Below, piece after piece: positions 1 through 8,811 of a DNA stretch of 64,000 bases; position 1 is the stretch's first letter; each line of letters starts with the position of its first letter. Source of the stretch: Comamonas thiooxydans (lineage in GTDB: Bacteria > Pseudomonadota > Gammaproteobacteria > Burkholderiales > Burkholderiaceae_C); contig NZ_BBVD01000010.1 in NCBI RefSeq assembly GCF_000964545.1, forward strand, positions 62,001-126,000, read 5' to 3'. The notes below the pieces were generated by a model that had not been told where the DNA came from, did no database searches, and saw only the letters and a list, made by a program, of their open reading frames with translations. Made by a program: the position numbers and the translations under genes.

Positions 1-3000
1 CCGGAGGTGGACATGGCCATGCTGTAGGCGACGTTGAAACGCTCCTGCAAGTTGGCGAACTGAGCAGGCGTGTCCAGCATTCCGAAGCGCACATCGGCCA
101 CGGTTTGACGCAGGCCAGAGGCGCTGTCTCCCATGGTCTGGGCCAGTTGCGCCTGGCTTTGATACCAGGCCACCGTCTCTTCCCGCAGCTTGCTGAGGTT
201 GGAGACGGCCTTGCCGCTGTCCATGCTGTACTTCTGCAGGGCCGCCACATAGTCCAGCTGCGCCTTTTGAGCGTTGCCGGTTGCGGCGGACTGCTGCGCA
301 CGGGCTGCAGCCAGGGCCTGCTCTGCCGTAGTGGCCTTGGTTGCCAGCGCTGCAGCCTGCTCTCGCAGACTTGCCGCCTTGGCCAGGTTGGCGCCCTCGG
401 ATGCCACCGCCTTGTTGTATGCCTCCATGTAGCTGAGATAGGTCTGGGTGCTTCCCAGATCGCCTCGCAGACCAGACGACCCCAAACGCGCCAGTTGATC
501 TGCAAACGCCTGAATCTCAGACGTTGGCAGGTTCTGCATCTTGGCCAGCATGTTGGCCTGGGTATCGTTGTAGACAGCCAGCCCCGCCAAGCTTCCAGGC
601 ACAGACTCGCCCTTTACGCCATCCTGCACGTTGCCAAAGCGCAGATATGTAGCTACAAAGCTGCGCGCCGCGTTGCCGCGCTGCGCCTCCAGCTGGGCAG
701 CCGAGTTGTACAGACCCGGCGAGCGGTTGGCGTTGTTGGCAACGGCCGCAGACCATTCGGCCTCGCGCTTCTTGACCAAGGTATCGGCCTTGGCAAGCGC
801 CGCCTGTGCGGCCGCAATGCCGTTCTGATTAGGCAAGGCCACGGTTTGAGCCTTGATCTGCTCGCGGATCTGCGCCGGCGTCATGGCACGCGGCGCGATG
901 ATGCTGATGGCCGCCTCACGCACCGCCTCGCGCTCGCTGGCAATGTCTGCCAGGTTGCTGCGTATGCGGTTGGCGATGAGATCGAACACCCCCACCACCG
1001 TGGCAGAGAACGAGCGAACGTCCACCCCTTCCAGCGCCTTGGCGAGCCCGTCGATGTCCACCACCGTCCCCGAGGCCGAGGCCTGCATGTCCATGATCTC
1101 GGCACGCAAGCGCTGCACAGCGAGCTGCGCCGGGTCGAGTGCCGAGGTCACGGTCTGCACACGGTCCCCGAACACCAGCACACCGCTGGAGGAGTCCCCC
1201 AGGATCTTGTTGATGGTCGAGACACTGCCTGCAAACCGATCCGACTGCGTGACCACGGCCGCCATGGCGTCCTGCGCGATCTTCATGCCTGGCGCCACTG
1301 CCGCCGCCTTGGTGTAGGTGGCGATCAGATCGGCCGCAGCAGCGCGCGCCAGTTCGTCCAGCATGGTGGCCGTCTCATCGAACTGGGGCGCCATCTTGAT
1401 CAGCGTGGCATAGGCCTCGCGGCCGCTGGCCGTGGTCAGATCCAGGCTGCCCACCAACTGGCGGAACTGCTCGCGCGACTGCGGCAGCGACAGGCCCAGG
1501 GCCTCCAGCTGCTTGCGCATGGCGTCGGTGCTCTGGTTCGCCCGCTCGGCCTGCGTGTAGTAGGCCTGGTAATAGGCCTCGCTGGCAGAGATATAGGCAT
1601 CCAGGCCGCCGAAGCGGTCCACCAGGTCGCTGGCCATGTTCGCACCAGCCAGGCCCACGTCAAACAGCTTACCCCGTGTGACCTCCAGCGTGGTGTTGAC
1701 CACGCCCAGGCTGCCAGTGAGGCGCTGCAGAGTTGCAGTGGCCGTCTCGCCTGCCTTGGTGTACTGCGCGGTGCCCAGCACCAGAGCCGCCATTTCATCG
1801 CCGGCCGCAGCCATCTCCTCCTGCAGCCGCGCTGCCACCTGGTCGCCAGACAACCCCTCGGTGGAGAAGCGGATCTTGCGGGTGTAGGTAGCGACGGCGT
1901 CTGCAGAGACGCCGAGCACCTTGGCCTGCTGGGTGATGCTGGTCTGCAGTGCTGCAAAGGTGGTCTGAATCTGGGCATTGCCCTCCATCGCGCCATAGTC
2001 GGTCCAATACTTGTTGGAGCCAAACCAGCCGCCCGACTTTTTGTAATCCGCATAGGTGCGAAGTTCGCCGCCCAGCTGACCGTCAATGCCCTCGCCGCGC
2101 TTGGAGACCTTGCCGCCGAAGATGGAGCCGCCCACCAGGTTGCCCAGCGTGGAACCAATAAATGCGCCAACTGGACCACCGAACCACGTGCCCACGGCCG
2201 TGCCGATGGCGCCGCCATAGTTGCCCTTGGTCAGATCCAGCAGCGCCTTGCCGTAGCCCAGAACATTGCCGGCCACGTTGATGGTGTCGGCCGCGCCTGC
2301 CAGCGCATCGGCAATCTTGTACGCGCCGTTGCCGATGGTGTCCGCGCCCATGCTGAAGAGCTTGCCGCCCCACTCATACATGGTGTTCGACAGGTAGCCG
2401 CCGAAGTCCGAGAAGATCGCAGACGACCCGCTGAGCAGGCTGCGCCCATTGCTGAGCAAGCCCATGGCATTGCTGCTGCTCTGCGCCGCATTCAGGCCCA
2501 GCATGGAAGTCACGCCGCCGGCGACCGGCTGCACGATGGCCTGAATGATCGGCTTGAACAGCAGCGTGCGCGCCAGGTTCTTGAGATAGTCACCAAAGCC
2601 GCGCCCGCCCGCCATCAGTTGATCTGACAGGCTTTGCGTGACCTGGTCAACGCCCACCTGCCACTCCTGCAGACTGGCCTCGGCCGCTGCTGCGCTGGCC
2701 TCGTGAGCCGACTTCAAGGAAGTGAGCGCCAGACGTTCACGCAGCAGCTCGATCTCCTGCTGCAGCGCGATCTGCTCCCGCGTCATGGTGCCCGTCAGCA
2801 GCGAGTTGCGCTCCAGCTCCGCAAGCGTTTGCTCCTTGGTCAGCAGCACCGCCTGTGCACGCAGGCGCAGCACTTCGCCCTGCTGGATGGCGTTGAGTCC
2901 AACCAGCTCCATTTCCTCGCGCAGGGCCTTGTTGCCGGCCACCAGCTCTTCCACGGTCTTGGCCTGGTCGCCCCACCACTGCTGCCGGTAAGCCCTCTCC

Positions 3001-4643
3001 TCCTCGGCCAGCTTGGCGAGCTTTTGCTGCGCCTCGATCTCCTCCTCCAGCGCTGCAAGGGTCTTGAGGCGAGTGTCCAGGCTGTCGCGCTGCACCTGGC
3101 TCAAACCAGCCAGCGAGCCCTTCAACTCCTGCTCATACTTGATACGCAGCTTGGCCGAGTCAGTGAGCTTTTCAGAGGTGGCCAGCTCCAGGCGCTGGCT
3201 GGCGATCTTTTCGTCCAGGCCCTTGGCCATGTTGTCATAGGCCGTCTGCAGCTGCTTGACGGACTGCGCAGCGCCCCTGGCCCCGGCATCCTGCTTGGCA
3301 TAGGCCTCGCGGATCTTGGCCTCCATCTCGGGGGTGAAGGCAGCGCCCAGCTTGCTTTTCCATTCGGCAATCTCAATCGCGGCCTTCTGCGCGCTGCTGC
3401 CGTATTTCTTCAGATAGGTATCAGTCAGGCCCACCACGGTGGCCTGCTTGGCAGTCTCCTGAGTGGCGCCCTTGGTCTCCTGAGCCAGCGTGTTCGTGGA
3501 GCCAGACAAGCCCTTGAGCTGTTCTGAGGTGGCCGTCATCGAGGCCGATACCTGGTTCAGCTCAGAACGCACGGCGGCAAGGTGCCGCTTGTAGTTTTCG
3601 TTACTCGGCTCCGCTTCGCTCAGTTGGGTGAATAGGTCCGCCTGACTGAGCAGGTAGCGGCTGCGCGCCTGCAGCGTGTTGGCGCTCTGATTTGCCTTCG
3701 CCTGCGGATCTGCATTGCGAACGATATTCAGGAACGTGACCAGATTGGCCGCAGCGCGTACCGCAGCACCACCGACCCCGACCACCCAGCCAGTGAAGGT
3801 CTGGAATGCAGCGCGCGTACCTTCGGACTGCAGCGTGGTGTTGAGGTCTTCCACGCTCTGACGCAGAGCCGGCAGGCTGGCACTGTCCGCAGTCATCAGA
3901 CTGTTGATGGTGTTGCCCACCGCAGTGAGTGCACCGCCCAAGGTATCGCGGGCCGCCTCAGCAGCACCGCCATAGGAGCTTTCCAGCTCTGCAAACACAA
4001 TGGCCTGCGCATCGGCCAGGCGGCCGCTGTTTTCCAGCGCCTTGGCCATTTCGATCTGAGACTCAGTGAACTTGAAGCCCTGGCGCTGCAGTGACTGCAT
4101 GCCCGTGCTGGGCTTGTCCAGCGCCTTGGCCACCGTCTCCATGGACTGGTTGAGGTTCATTTCCAGCCGGGTGCCCATGTCCATGGCTGCCCGGATGGCA
4201 CGGGGAACCTGCTCGCCCGTGATATTCACATAGGCCAGCAGACGCGCCTGCGCCTGGTTGACCTCGCCCGCCGAATAGGTCGTGGCCTTCTCCATGGCGT
4301 CCGCCATGTCGTTGAGCCGGTCCTGGCTCCAGCCGGCAGCCTCGCCCGTGGACTTGAGCGCGGCCGCGAGCTGGGCCTGCTCTTTCTCTGCATTGATGGT
4401 TTCTTCGCGGACCTTGGCGGCCGCAGCCAGCAGCCCTGCCACAGAGATGATGCCGCCCACCGTGTTGGCGATGCTTTCCTTGACGGACTTGTAGCGGTCC
4501 TCCACGGCGCCCGCCATCTTATCGTAGGCGTCCTGCACATTCTTGGCGTTCTTCAGCGCGGCCTGCTCGTTCTTATCGAGGCCCTGCGTGAACTGCGCAT
4601 ACTCCAGCGCGAGCTTGACGACCAGCGAACCCAGTGCCGACAT
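1..4643 (-). CDS. Phage tail tape measure protein (3' end cut by window)
   Basis: The minus-strand frame stays open from an ATG at 4643 to the window edge, giving at least 1547 residues without a stop. The N-terminal part (about 1-330) is Ala-rich and helical; residues of about 400-650 are charged coiled-coil sequence rich in Gln, Glu, Lys and Ala; a Gly-rich segment with hydrophobic stretches follows (about 680-850), as in lambda-type tape measures. These proteins set tail length, chaperoned by the G/GT proteins encoded just upstream. The stop of the GT frame (4648-4646) is two bases before this ATG, with GGAG close upstream, so translation is probably coupled. The long plus-strand open frames across this segment are shadows. 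Exact length and the C-terminal domain are unknown because the gene continues outside the window. Confidence 0.9.
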   Translation of the reverse strand, partial: MSALGSLVVKLALEYAQFTQGLDKNEQAALKNAKNVQDAYDKMAGAVEDRYKSVKESIANTVGGIISVAGLLAAAAKVREETINAEKEQAQLAAALKSTGEAAGWSQDRLNDMADAMEKATTYSAGEVNQAQARLLAYVNITGEQVPRAIRAAMDMGTRLEMNLNQSMETVAKALDKPSTGMQSLQRQGFKFTESQIEMAKALENSGRLADAQAIVFAELESSYGGAAEAARDTLGGALTAVGNTINSLMTADSASLPALRQSVEDLNTTLQSEGTRAAFQTFTGWVVGVGGAAVRAAANLVTFLNIVRNADPQAKANQSANTLQARSRYLLSQADLFTQLSEAEPSNENYKRHLAAVRSELNQVSASMTATSEQLKGLSGSTNTLAQETKGATQETAKQATVVGLTDTYLKKYGSSAQKAAIEIAEWKSKLGAAFTPEMEAKIREAYAKQDAGARGAAQSVKQLQTAYDNMAKGLDEKIASQRLELATSEKLTDSAKLRIKYEQELKGSLAGLSQVQRDSLDTRLKTLAALEEEIEAQQKLAKLAEEERAYRQQWWGDQAKTVEELVAGNKALREEMELVGLNAIQQGEVLRLRAQAVLLTKEQTLAELERNSLLTGTMTREQIALQQEIELLRERLALTSLKSAHEASAAAAEASLQEWQVGVDQVTQSLSDQLMAGGRGFGDYLKNLARTLLFKPIIQAIVQPVAGGVTSMLGLNAAQSSSNAMGLLSNGRSLLSGSSAIFSDFGGYLSNTMYEWGGKLFSMGADTIGNGAYKIADALAGAADTINVAGNVLGYGKALLDLTKGNYGGAIGTAVGTWFGGPVGAFIGSTLGNLVGGSIFGGKVSKRGEGIDGQLGGELRTYADYKKSGGWFGSNKYWTDYGAMEGNAQIQTTFAALQTSITQQAKVLGVSADAVATYTRKIRFSTEGLSGDQVAARLQEEMAAAGDEMAALVLGTAQYTKAGETATATLQRLTGSLGVVNTTLEVTRGKLFDVGLAGANMASDLVDRFGGLDAYISASEAYYQAYYTQAERANQSTDAMRKQLEALGLSLPQSREQFRQLVGSLDLTTASGREAYATLIKMAPQFDETATMLDELARAAAADLIATYTKAAAVAPGMKIAQDAMAAVVTQSDRFAGSVSTINKILGDSSSGVLVFGDRVQTVTSALDPAQLAVQRLRAEIMDMQASASGTVVDIDGLAKALEGVDVRSFSATVVGVFDLIANRIRSNLADIASEREAVREAAISIIAPRAMTPAQIREQIKAQTVALPNQNGIAAAQAALAKADTLVKKREAEWSAAVANNANRSPGLYNSAAQLEAQRGNAARSFVATYLRFGNVQDGVKGESVPGSLAGLAVYNDTQANMLAKMQNLPTSEIQAFADQLARLGSSGLRGDLGSTQTYLSYMEAYNKAVASEGANLAKAASLREQAAALATKATTAEQALAAARAQQSAATGNAQKAQLDYVAALQKYSMDSGKAVSNLSKLREETVAWYQSQAQLAQTMGDSASGLRQTVADVRFGMLDTPAQFANLQERFNVAYSMAMSTS

Positions 4644-4645
4644 AG

Positions 4646-5370
4646 CTACTCCTGCTCTTCCGCCTCGCGGATCTCGTTGAGCGCCTGCAGGGCAGCGCGC
4701 TCCATTAGTTCGATGTCACTCATGACCGCGCGCCGAAGGCGGGGCCGCACGTGGATCTGCAACCAGGCCAGCACGCCGGCGTAGTTGAGGCCAACACGCA
4801 CACCAGCCATGCCGGCAAACTGCCACTGGGTGCTGATGCCCAGCCAGGCGCGCACGCTGCGCAGGTTGTCGTGATGGACCTCAAAGGCTGCGGGCTCGGC
4901 GGGCTTGCCGCCGTCCTCGATCAGACGGGCCGCGCGCTCGATGTCCTCGGCGGGTGCGCCAAAGGCGCGCATAGCCTCCAGCACCGATTCATCCACCGCC
5001 CAGGGGTCAGGCTGGACCTGACGAAGCCCAGCCCACCAGCGCGCGGCCTCGATCAGTTTTTTTGCTTGGCACCGCTGTTGGCGCCCATGAAGGCCAGCAC
5101 AGCTTCGCGGGCTGCACCTGGCAGAGACTTGAAGGCCGCCAAGTTTTCGGGAGTGAACTCGACCGGCTTGCGCTCCATGTCCTGCATTTCCCAGCCAATC
5201 AGGACTTCATCCACCACGTCCTTGAAGTTCATGCTGGCGAGTTCGCGCTGACGGTCATCGTCCACGCGCTTGAAGATGCCGATGAAGTGCTCTTCGCGCC
5301 AGCCGCTGTCGGTCTTGACTTGGACGGTGACTTTTTCCTTGAAGGTTTCCTTGCGGGCCAGTTCAAACAT
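4646..5370 (-). CDS. Tail assembly chaperone GT fusion made by -1 frameshift
   Basis: Gene G (5370-5053) ends with codons CAA AAA AAC TGA. The heptamer A AAA AAC at 5062-5056 is a canonical -1 slippery site. After a one-base slip the ribosome reads CTG ATC GAG and onwards through an open frame to a TAG at 4648-4646, adding 136 residues to the 105 of G and giving a 241-residue fusion. The T part resembles DUF1799 phage proteins (Trp-rich start, a TQW motif, acidic helical C-terminus). The only candidate independent start for T is a GTG at 4996, well inside the frame and without a convincing ribosome-binding site. In lambda-like phages the G and GT products are made at a fixed ratio and load the tape measure protein for tail assembly. 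Confidence 0.85.
5053..5370 (-). CDS. Tail assembly chaperone G (unshifted product)
   Basis: A 105-residue acidic/basic mixed protein starting MFELARKETF and ending GAKQKN. It lies between the tail tube gene and the tape measure gene, the invariant place of lambda gpG-type chaperones, and terminates right after a slippery run, which is diagnostic of this family. It is expected to be the abundant product, with the GT fusion made by a minority of ribosomes. The start ATG at 5370 is preceded by GGAGATA (GGAG about 7 bases upstream). A hairpin terminator lies between this gene and the upstream tail tube gene, so expression may depend on read-through or an antiterminated polymerase. Confidence 0.82.
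   Translation of the reverse strand: MFELARKETFKEKVTVQVKTDSGWREEHFIGIFKRVDDDRQRELASMNFKDVVDEVLIGWEMQDMERKPVEFTPENLAAFKSLPGAAREAVLAFMGANSGAKQKN
5056..5062 (-). promoter_or_regulatory. -1 ribosomal frameshift slippery heptamer A AAA AAC
   Basis: On the minus strand the zero-frame codons are CAA AAA AAC followed at once by TGA, so both tRNAs can re-pair on AAA AAA after a one-base backward slip. The downstream frame is open for 136 codons. Position at the very end of the G-like gene and upstream of the tape measure gene matches the programmed frameshift conserved in tailed phages. Confidence 0.85.
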
Positions 5371-5405
5371 GGGGTATCTCCTGAAATCAAACGAGAAAAG
5401 AAAAA

Positions 5406-5426
5406 GGGCCGCAGCAGTTGCGGCCC
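5406..5426 (-). terminator. Intrinsic terminator after tail tube gene
   Basis: The minus strand shows a GGGCCGCA/TGCGGCCC-type stem with a short loop followed by a T-rich run with one C (complement of 5391-5405). It sits between the tail tube stop (5454) and the G start (5370), and could lower expression of downstream tail genes relative to the tube protein. Confidence 0.75.
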
Positions 5427-5453
5427 TTGTGGGGTGATGAAAGGTGGAAGCGG

Positions 5454-6386
5454 TCAGCGAACGATGACCACCAGCTCGTCATTGCCCACCACTGGGTTGA
5501 CGTCGAAAGGCAGGGTCATCATCACGTTGGATGCATCGTCCTGCAGCGTGAACGGGCCGGGCTGGATGAACGGCATCTGCAGCTCAACGATGTTGCCGGC
5601 GGTGGTGCCGTGCACGATGTTGAGCGGGCCTCCCACGCTGGTGCGCACAATCTCTGCCCAGTCCTTGGTCGTGACCTTGGGGAACTCCATGGTGATGGAG
5701 CCAGTGGGCTGACGGTCAGCGCTGGAGGTGCCCGCGCAGTTGATCAGCTCGCGCCAGGCCAGCTGGTTGGCCCAGTTGACGCTGAATGCGCTGGTGCAGG
5801 CTGCGTGCCCGTGGATCTCCAGCGTGGGCGTGTTCTTCTTGCCCACCGTGAACGGCTGCTTGAACTTGGTGTAGTCCACGCCCGTGGGCATCGCCACCTC
5901 GGAGGCCGGGGAATAAGTGCCCAGGAATTCAAACTTCATCACGGGGATGCCCTTGGCGTTCAGCTCAAAGGTGACAGTGCCCCGCGCGTCCTCCATCTTG
6001 AAGAGCGTGCCGTCCACGTAGCCATACATGGTCATGACGGGCTCGCCCTCGCTCACGGGCGAATAGCGCACGTCCGTGCCAGCCGTGATGGTCTGGGAGA
6101 AGCCGCAGGCCATGAGGATCGGTGCCCAGGCCGGCGCCGTGCCAGCGGTGCCGCTGCCGGCCAGCTCCACTTCAAAGCTGAATTTGCGGTGCTCGCCCAC
6201 CGTGAGCTTGCCGCTGTTGCCCTTGTAGGGGCGGATCAGGTCGCGGGAGACTTGCTCTGCCGCAATGGGCTCCGGGGTGAAGCCACGCACCAGAACGGCA
6301 TTGGCTGCAGCAGTGGGAACCACTGCCGTGCCGACCACCGTCTGCACGGCCGCCAGCAGCAGCATCTTTTTCATAGACTTTGCCAT
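5454..6386 (-). CDS. Major tail tube protein
   Basis: A 310-residue protein rich in Gly, Thr and Val with the beta-strand pattern of siphophage tail tube subunits, located directly upstream of the G/GT chaperones, as expected for the major tail protein. Motifs such as PILMACGFSQT, SEGEPVMTMYGYVDG and VTFELNAKGIPVMKFEFLG are typical of phage tail tube proteins of beta-proteobacterial prophages. The N-terminus (MAKSMKKMLLLAAVQ) looks superficially like a signal peptide, but the context argues against secretion; the hydrophobic stretch probably belongs to the fold. A GAAAGG sequence lies about 10 bases before the ATG at 6386; an internal ATG at residue 5 is an alternative start. Confidence 0.82.
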   Translation of the reverse strand: MAKSMKKMLLLAAVQTVVGTAVVPTAAANAVLVRGFTPEPIAAEQVSRDLIRPYKGNSGKLTVGEHRKFSFEVELAGSGTAGTAPAWAPILMACGFSQTITAGTDVRYSPVSEGEPVMTMYGYVDGTLFKMEDARGTVTFELNAKGIPVMKFEFLGTYSPASEVAMPTGVDYTKFKQPFTVGKKNTPTLEIHGHAACTSAFSVNWANQLAWRELINCAGTSSADRQPTGSITMEFPKVTTKDWAEIVRTSVGGPLNIVHGTTAGNIVELQMPFIQPGPFTLQDDASNVMMTLPFDVNPVVGNDELVVIVR

Positions 6387-6412
6387 GGTGATCTAACCTT
6401 TCTTCAGTTGAA

Positions 6413-6637
6413 TCATTCAGCCGAGGGCTCGGCGGCAGGCGCCTGCACTTCGGCCGCCGGATCGGGCTTGCGCTCGCCGGTAACTGGGTCACGCACAAAG
6501 CAACCGGCTTTGCCGTGGAACTCATCCACGGGAAGCGGTGCACTGGGTTTGTGCTCGGCGGGCTTCTCGGGCTTGGTTTGTGCAGACGTGTGCACACCCT
6601 GCGCAGCCTTGGGCGCAGTCTTTTCTTTAGTGCTCAT
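6413..6637 (-). CDS. Small Pro/Ala-rich phage protein of tail cluster
   Basis: A 74-residue hydrophilic protein starting MSTKEKTAPKAAQG, with many Lys, Pro, Ala and Glu residues. A central CFVRDPVTGERKP segment is the only part that looks folded. It lies between the tail-completion gene (ending 6655) and the tail tube gene (starting 6386) on the same strand and in a tight operon, so it is probably translated with them. I do not recognise a family. It may be a minor tail or assembly factor; function cannot be given from the sequence. Confidence 0.6.
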   Translation of the reverse strand: MSTKEKTAPKAAQGVHTSAQTKPEKPAEHKPSAPLPVDEFHGKAGCFVRDPVTGERKPDPAAEVQAPAAEPSAE

Positions 6638-6654
6638 GGTGATTTGAGAGAGTT

Positions 6655-7020
6655 TCAGTAGCGAGGTGTACGCAGCACCACCGTGACGTGGCGCCCATAC
6701 TTCTTGGGGTCGGGCTCATAGACGGCATCGCCGCTAGAGTCCTCGTACTGGAAGCTGTCCAGGGCTTCCATGGCGGCTCGGATCGGGCCGGCAGCGGGCG
6801 AGGTCGGCATCAATGCATCCAGCTCCTCCAGCGTGTCGGCCAGGGCCACGATCTGGACCGTGTGCTGGTCGTAGCCACCGCCCATGCACCAGGAATCCTC
6901 CGGGATGGTCTCCACATTGAAGACCACCGCAGGGAACTGGGGCCGGGGCGGCAGCTCAATGGCCCAGCTGTTGGGCACATCCTGCAGGGCTGCAGTAATG
7001 GTTTCGTGAATGGTCGGCAT
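6655..7020 (-). CDS. DUF3168-like tail completion/terminator protein
   Basis: A 121-residue protein (MPTIHETITAALQDVP...) with an N-terminal helix and alternating strands (PAVVFNVE, TVQIVALADT, HVTVVLRTPRY), as in DUF3168/gp11-like proteins that cap the tail tube at the head-tail joint. Its ATG at 7020 overlaps the TGA of the upstream HK97 gp10-like gene (TGATG), which indicates coupled translation and favours this start over the TTG one codon earlier. Its place between the gp10-like and tail tube genes fits the tail terminator role. Family assignment is by pattern and position rather than a strong motif. Confidence 0.68.
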   Translation of the reverse strand: MPTIHETITAALQDVPNSWAIELPPRPQFPAVVFNVETIPEDSWCMGGGYDQHTVQIVALADTLEELDALMPTSPAAGPIRAAMEALDSFQYEDSSGDAVYEPDPKKYGRHVTVVLRTPRY

Positions 7021-7574
7021 CAACTGCCCCCCTTGAGCACTTCCTGCACCACCGCCTTGCCCATGGCGTCGATGGCTTGAGTGCGCTTGCGCTCCAGAGC
7101 AGGCCGAATGAAAGGCTTGGGCTCCACATGAGCAACTGCCTCCTTGCGCCGCTTGCGGATCGACCTACTGCCGCTGGCACTGCGCCGAGGAACGATCTTG
7201 TGACCCAGCTCCACAAAGCGCCAGTAGTAGGGATCGTTATCGCGGCGCGTGACGACTCGACCCTGGCCATTCACAGCCAGGGTTTTCTTGCCCTGGCTGC
7301 GCACCTTCTTGGTCTGCTCCCGGCCATGACGCACACCCAGGTGAATTTGCTCAGTGCCTTGTGGCGCCTTGGATTCACGCTTGATGGCGATGTTCTTGAT
7401 CATGTCGCCGGAGACCTTGGAGCCGTTGGCCGTGGCAATCGCAATCGCCTCAGCCTTGAGCACACGCCCGCCTGCCACCACCACCTTGCGCGCAACACGC
7501 TTTTGCATGTCAGTGCGCACTCTCGTGAACTCGGCCCGCATCTCGCCAATGCCGAGGGTTTCGGTTTTAGCCAT
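7020..7574 (-). CDS. HK97 gp10-family head-tail joining protein
   Basis: A 184-residue basic protein. An N-terminal helical part precedes a central segment typical of the HK97 gp10 family (YYWRFVELGHKIVPRR, then EPKPFIRPALE). The conserved phrase W-x-FVE-x-G followed by a later PFIRPA is the family signature. These proteins lie at the head-tail interface of siphophages. The start overlaps the end of the preceding head-closure gene (stop at 7567) by a few bases, and the stop overlaps the next start, so the run is one translational unit. Confidence 0.82.
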   Translation of the reverse strand: MAKTETLGIGEMRAEFTRVRTDMQKRVARKVVVAGGRVLKAEAIAIATANGSKVSGDMIKNIAIKRESKAPQGTEQIHLGVRHGREQTKKVRSQGKKTLAVNGQGRVVTRRDNDPYYWRFVELGHKIVPRRSASGSRSIRKRRKEAVAHVEPKPFIRPALERKRTQAIDAMGKAVVQEVLKGGS

Positions 7575-7911
7575 TGTTCAGACCGCTTTCACAAGTCAGG
7601 AGCAAAGCACGCCGACGATCCACAACTGGATTGACATGTTTGATGTTGAAGATCTGGCCATTCAGAACGACCCGCATCTCTGCGGTAATGCCAGGCCGCC
7701 AGTAGAGAAAGAACTCCTCTCGGGCGACAGCGACCTCACCACCAGCAGAAGTGCCCGCGCGCTCAAACCCGCTTTTGCTGGTGCGCGTGGCCCAGACCTG
7801 CGATGCGACTGACGCCCAGGCGGCCTTGACTCCGCCCGAGGTGCCTTTTGTGAACGTAGGCGCCTCAATGTCTATGCGACAGTTGAACTTTCCAGCTTTC
7901 AGCATAGGCAC
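7567..7911 (-). CDS. Phage head closure (head-tail joining) protein
   Basis: About 112-114 residues. Strands such as FNCRIDIEAPT, VWATRTSKSG and YWRPGITAEMRVVLNGQIFNIKHVNPV give the small beta-barrel pattern of SPP1 gp16/lambda FII-like head closure proteins (Phage_H_T_join). The phrase W-x-PG-I-T-x-x-M-R-V plus I-x-x-VN-P-V-x-x-R is characteristic. A GTG at 7911, one base after the upstream stop, and an ATG at 7905 are both possible starts; coupling favours either equally. The gene lies between the connector and the gp10-like gene as expected for this role. Confidence 0.75.
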   Translation of the reverse strand: MPMLKAGKFNCRIDIEAPTFTKGTSGGVKAAWASVASQVWATRTSKSGFERAGTSAGGEVAVAREEFFLYWRPGITAEMRVVLNGQIFNIKHVNPVVDRRRALLLTCESGLNNG

Positions 7912-7912
7912 C

Positions 7913-8452
7913 TCAGAAGCGCGGCGGGACGGTGATGTCGGCCAGCATGCTGCCGATGAACTTCAGCGGCAACTCAGCCACGATGGTTCCTGTAATCAGG
8001 GACTCGCGCTGCTGAAACAATGTCCCGGCCTGGAGCAGCATCCAGGTCTTGACCGATGGGTAAGCGTCGAAGTCCACGCCAGCCTTGTATTTGATGCGTA
8101 CAGGACCGCCACCACCAGCCAGGGTTAGATGGCTGACCCGCTGACCTACCTGCAGGCTGTACTGAGCCGGCGAAAGTACCTGGCCGCCTGAAGCAAGAGA
8201 CTTCACCTCCAGCACTTCAACGGCCTGACCCACATCGAGCGCACGGCTCAGCAGGCCCGCAGGCCAGTCCTCCACATACTCAGCCTGGCGTATCGCAGCC
8301 CCCGTTTCGGTCTCACATTGAGTTGTGACCGTGGGAATGATCAGATCGCGGATCAGCGCCTCCTCGACGTTGGCCAGGTCATCACGGACCCAGGCCACCA
8401 CATCCTGGACGGTCAGCACTGGATCGCCGCTGTATCGAATGCGGCGCGCCAT
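7913..8452 (-). CDS. Head-tail connector (HK97 gp6-like)
   Basis: A 179-residue protein with the N-terminal helix set DPVLTVQDVVAWVRDD-LANVEEALIRDLI, typical of gp6-like adaptor proteins whose helices cap the portal. A beta-rich middle (VEVLEVKSLASGG, YSLQVGQRVSHLTL, VRIKYKAGVD) and a helical tail with the phrase PSVKTWMLLQAGTLFQQRE follow. It forms the adaptor ring between portal and tail. The stop is one base before the next gene's GTG, and the upstream small gene ends 3 bases before this start, so it is part of the late operon. Confidence 0.75.
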   Translation of the reverse strand: MARRIRYSGDPVLTVQDVVAWVRDDLANVEEALIRDLIIPTVTTQCETETGAAIRQAEYVEDWPAGLLSRALDVGQAVEVLEVKSLASGGQVLSPAQYSLQVGQRVSHLTLAGGGGPVRIKYKAGVDFDAYPSVKTWMLLQAGTLFQQRESLITGTIVAELPLKFIGSMLADITVPPRF

Positions 8453-8454
8453 GA

Positions 8455-8748
8455 TCAGGGCCGGTCGTCGTCAGAGCCACCAGTGCCGGCGCCGCTGCCA
8501 TCAGGGGACCTGTCGCCGCCATCGCCGGTGCCCTTGCCATCTGCGGTCTTAGTCGCGGGAGTCTTTTCGCCTCCGCCTTCTGCCGCATTCTGCTTTCCGC
8601 GCGCGGGCTTGGCTTGAGTCTGCGAATCGGCCAGGCCGGCATCGACCAGGGATGTAGCCGTTTCCTCATCGAAACCGGCCACCTCGCCCTTGTTGTAGCC
8701 ACGCCAGGGCTTCTTGAACGTCACAGCGACTTTTTTATCTTTGCTCAT
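8455..8748 (-). CDS. Small phage protein with disordered Gly/Asp-rich tail
   Basis: A 97-residue protein. Residues 1-45 (VTFKKPWRGYNKGEVAGFDEETA...LVDAG) look like the short beta-helix module often encoded just after the capsid gene in HK97-type phages. The remaining half is low-complexity Gly, Asp, Ser, Ala and Lys and is probably disordered. It lies between capsid and connector genes. It could be a capsid accessory or head-fibre-like module; the function is not shown by the sequence. Confidence 0.62.
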   Translation of the reverse strand: MSKDKKVAVTFKKPWRGYNKGEVAGFDEETATSLVDAGLADSQTQAKPARGKQNAAEGGGEKTPATKTADGKGTGDGGDRSPDGSGAGTGGSDDDRP

Positions 8749-8811
8749 GATGAATATTCCTTGAGGTTGAACCTCCGCCCAGTTGCTACCAGGCGGGAGA
8801 GGCGAAGATGC

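Noticed and set aside
105..2627. Plus-strand open frame of 840 codons
   Set aside because: It is the shadow of the tape measure gene on the minus strand. Its sequence is Leu/Gln/Arg/His-rich low-complexity typical of antisense translation in GC-rich DNA.
4646..4996. Independent T gene starting at GTG 4996
   Set aside because: The frame is open back to the slippery site, the region before GTG has no clear ribosome-binding site, and the frameshift explains it better.
6300..6386. Signal peptide on the tail tube protein
   Set aside because: The N-terminus looks like a Sec signal, but the gene lies in the middle of the tail module and the rest fits a tail tube subunit, which works in the cytoplasm.
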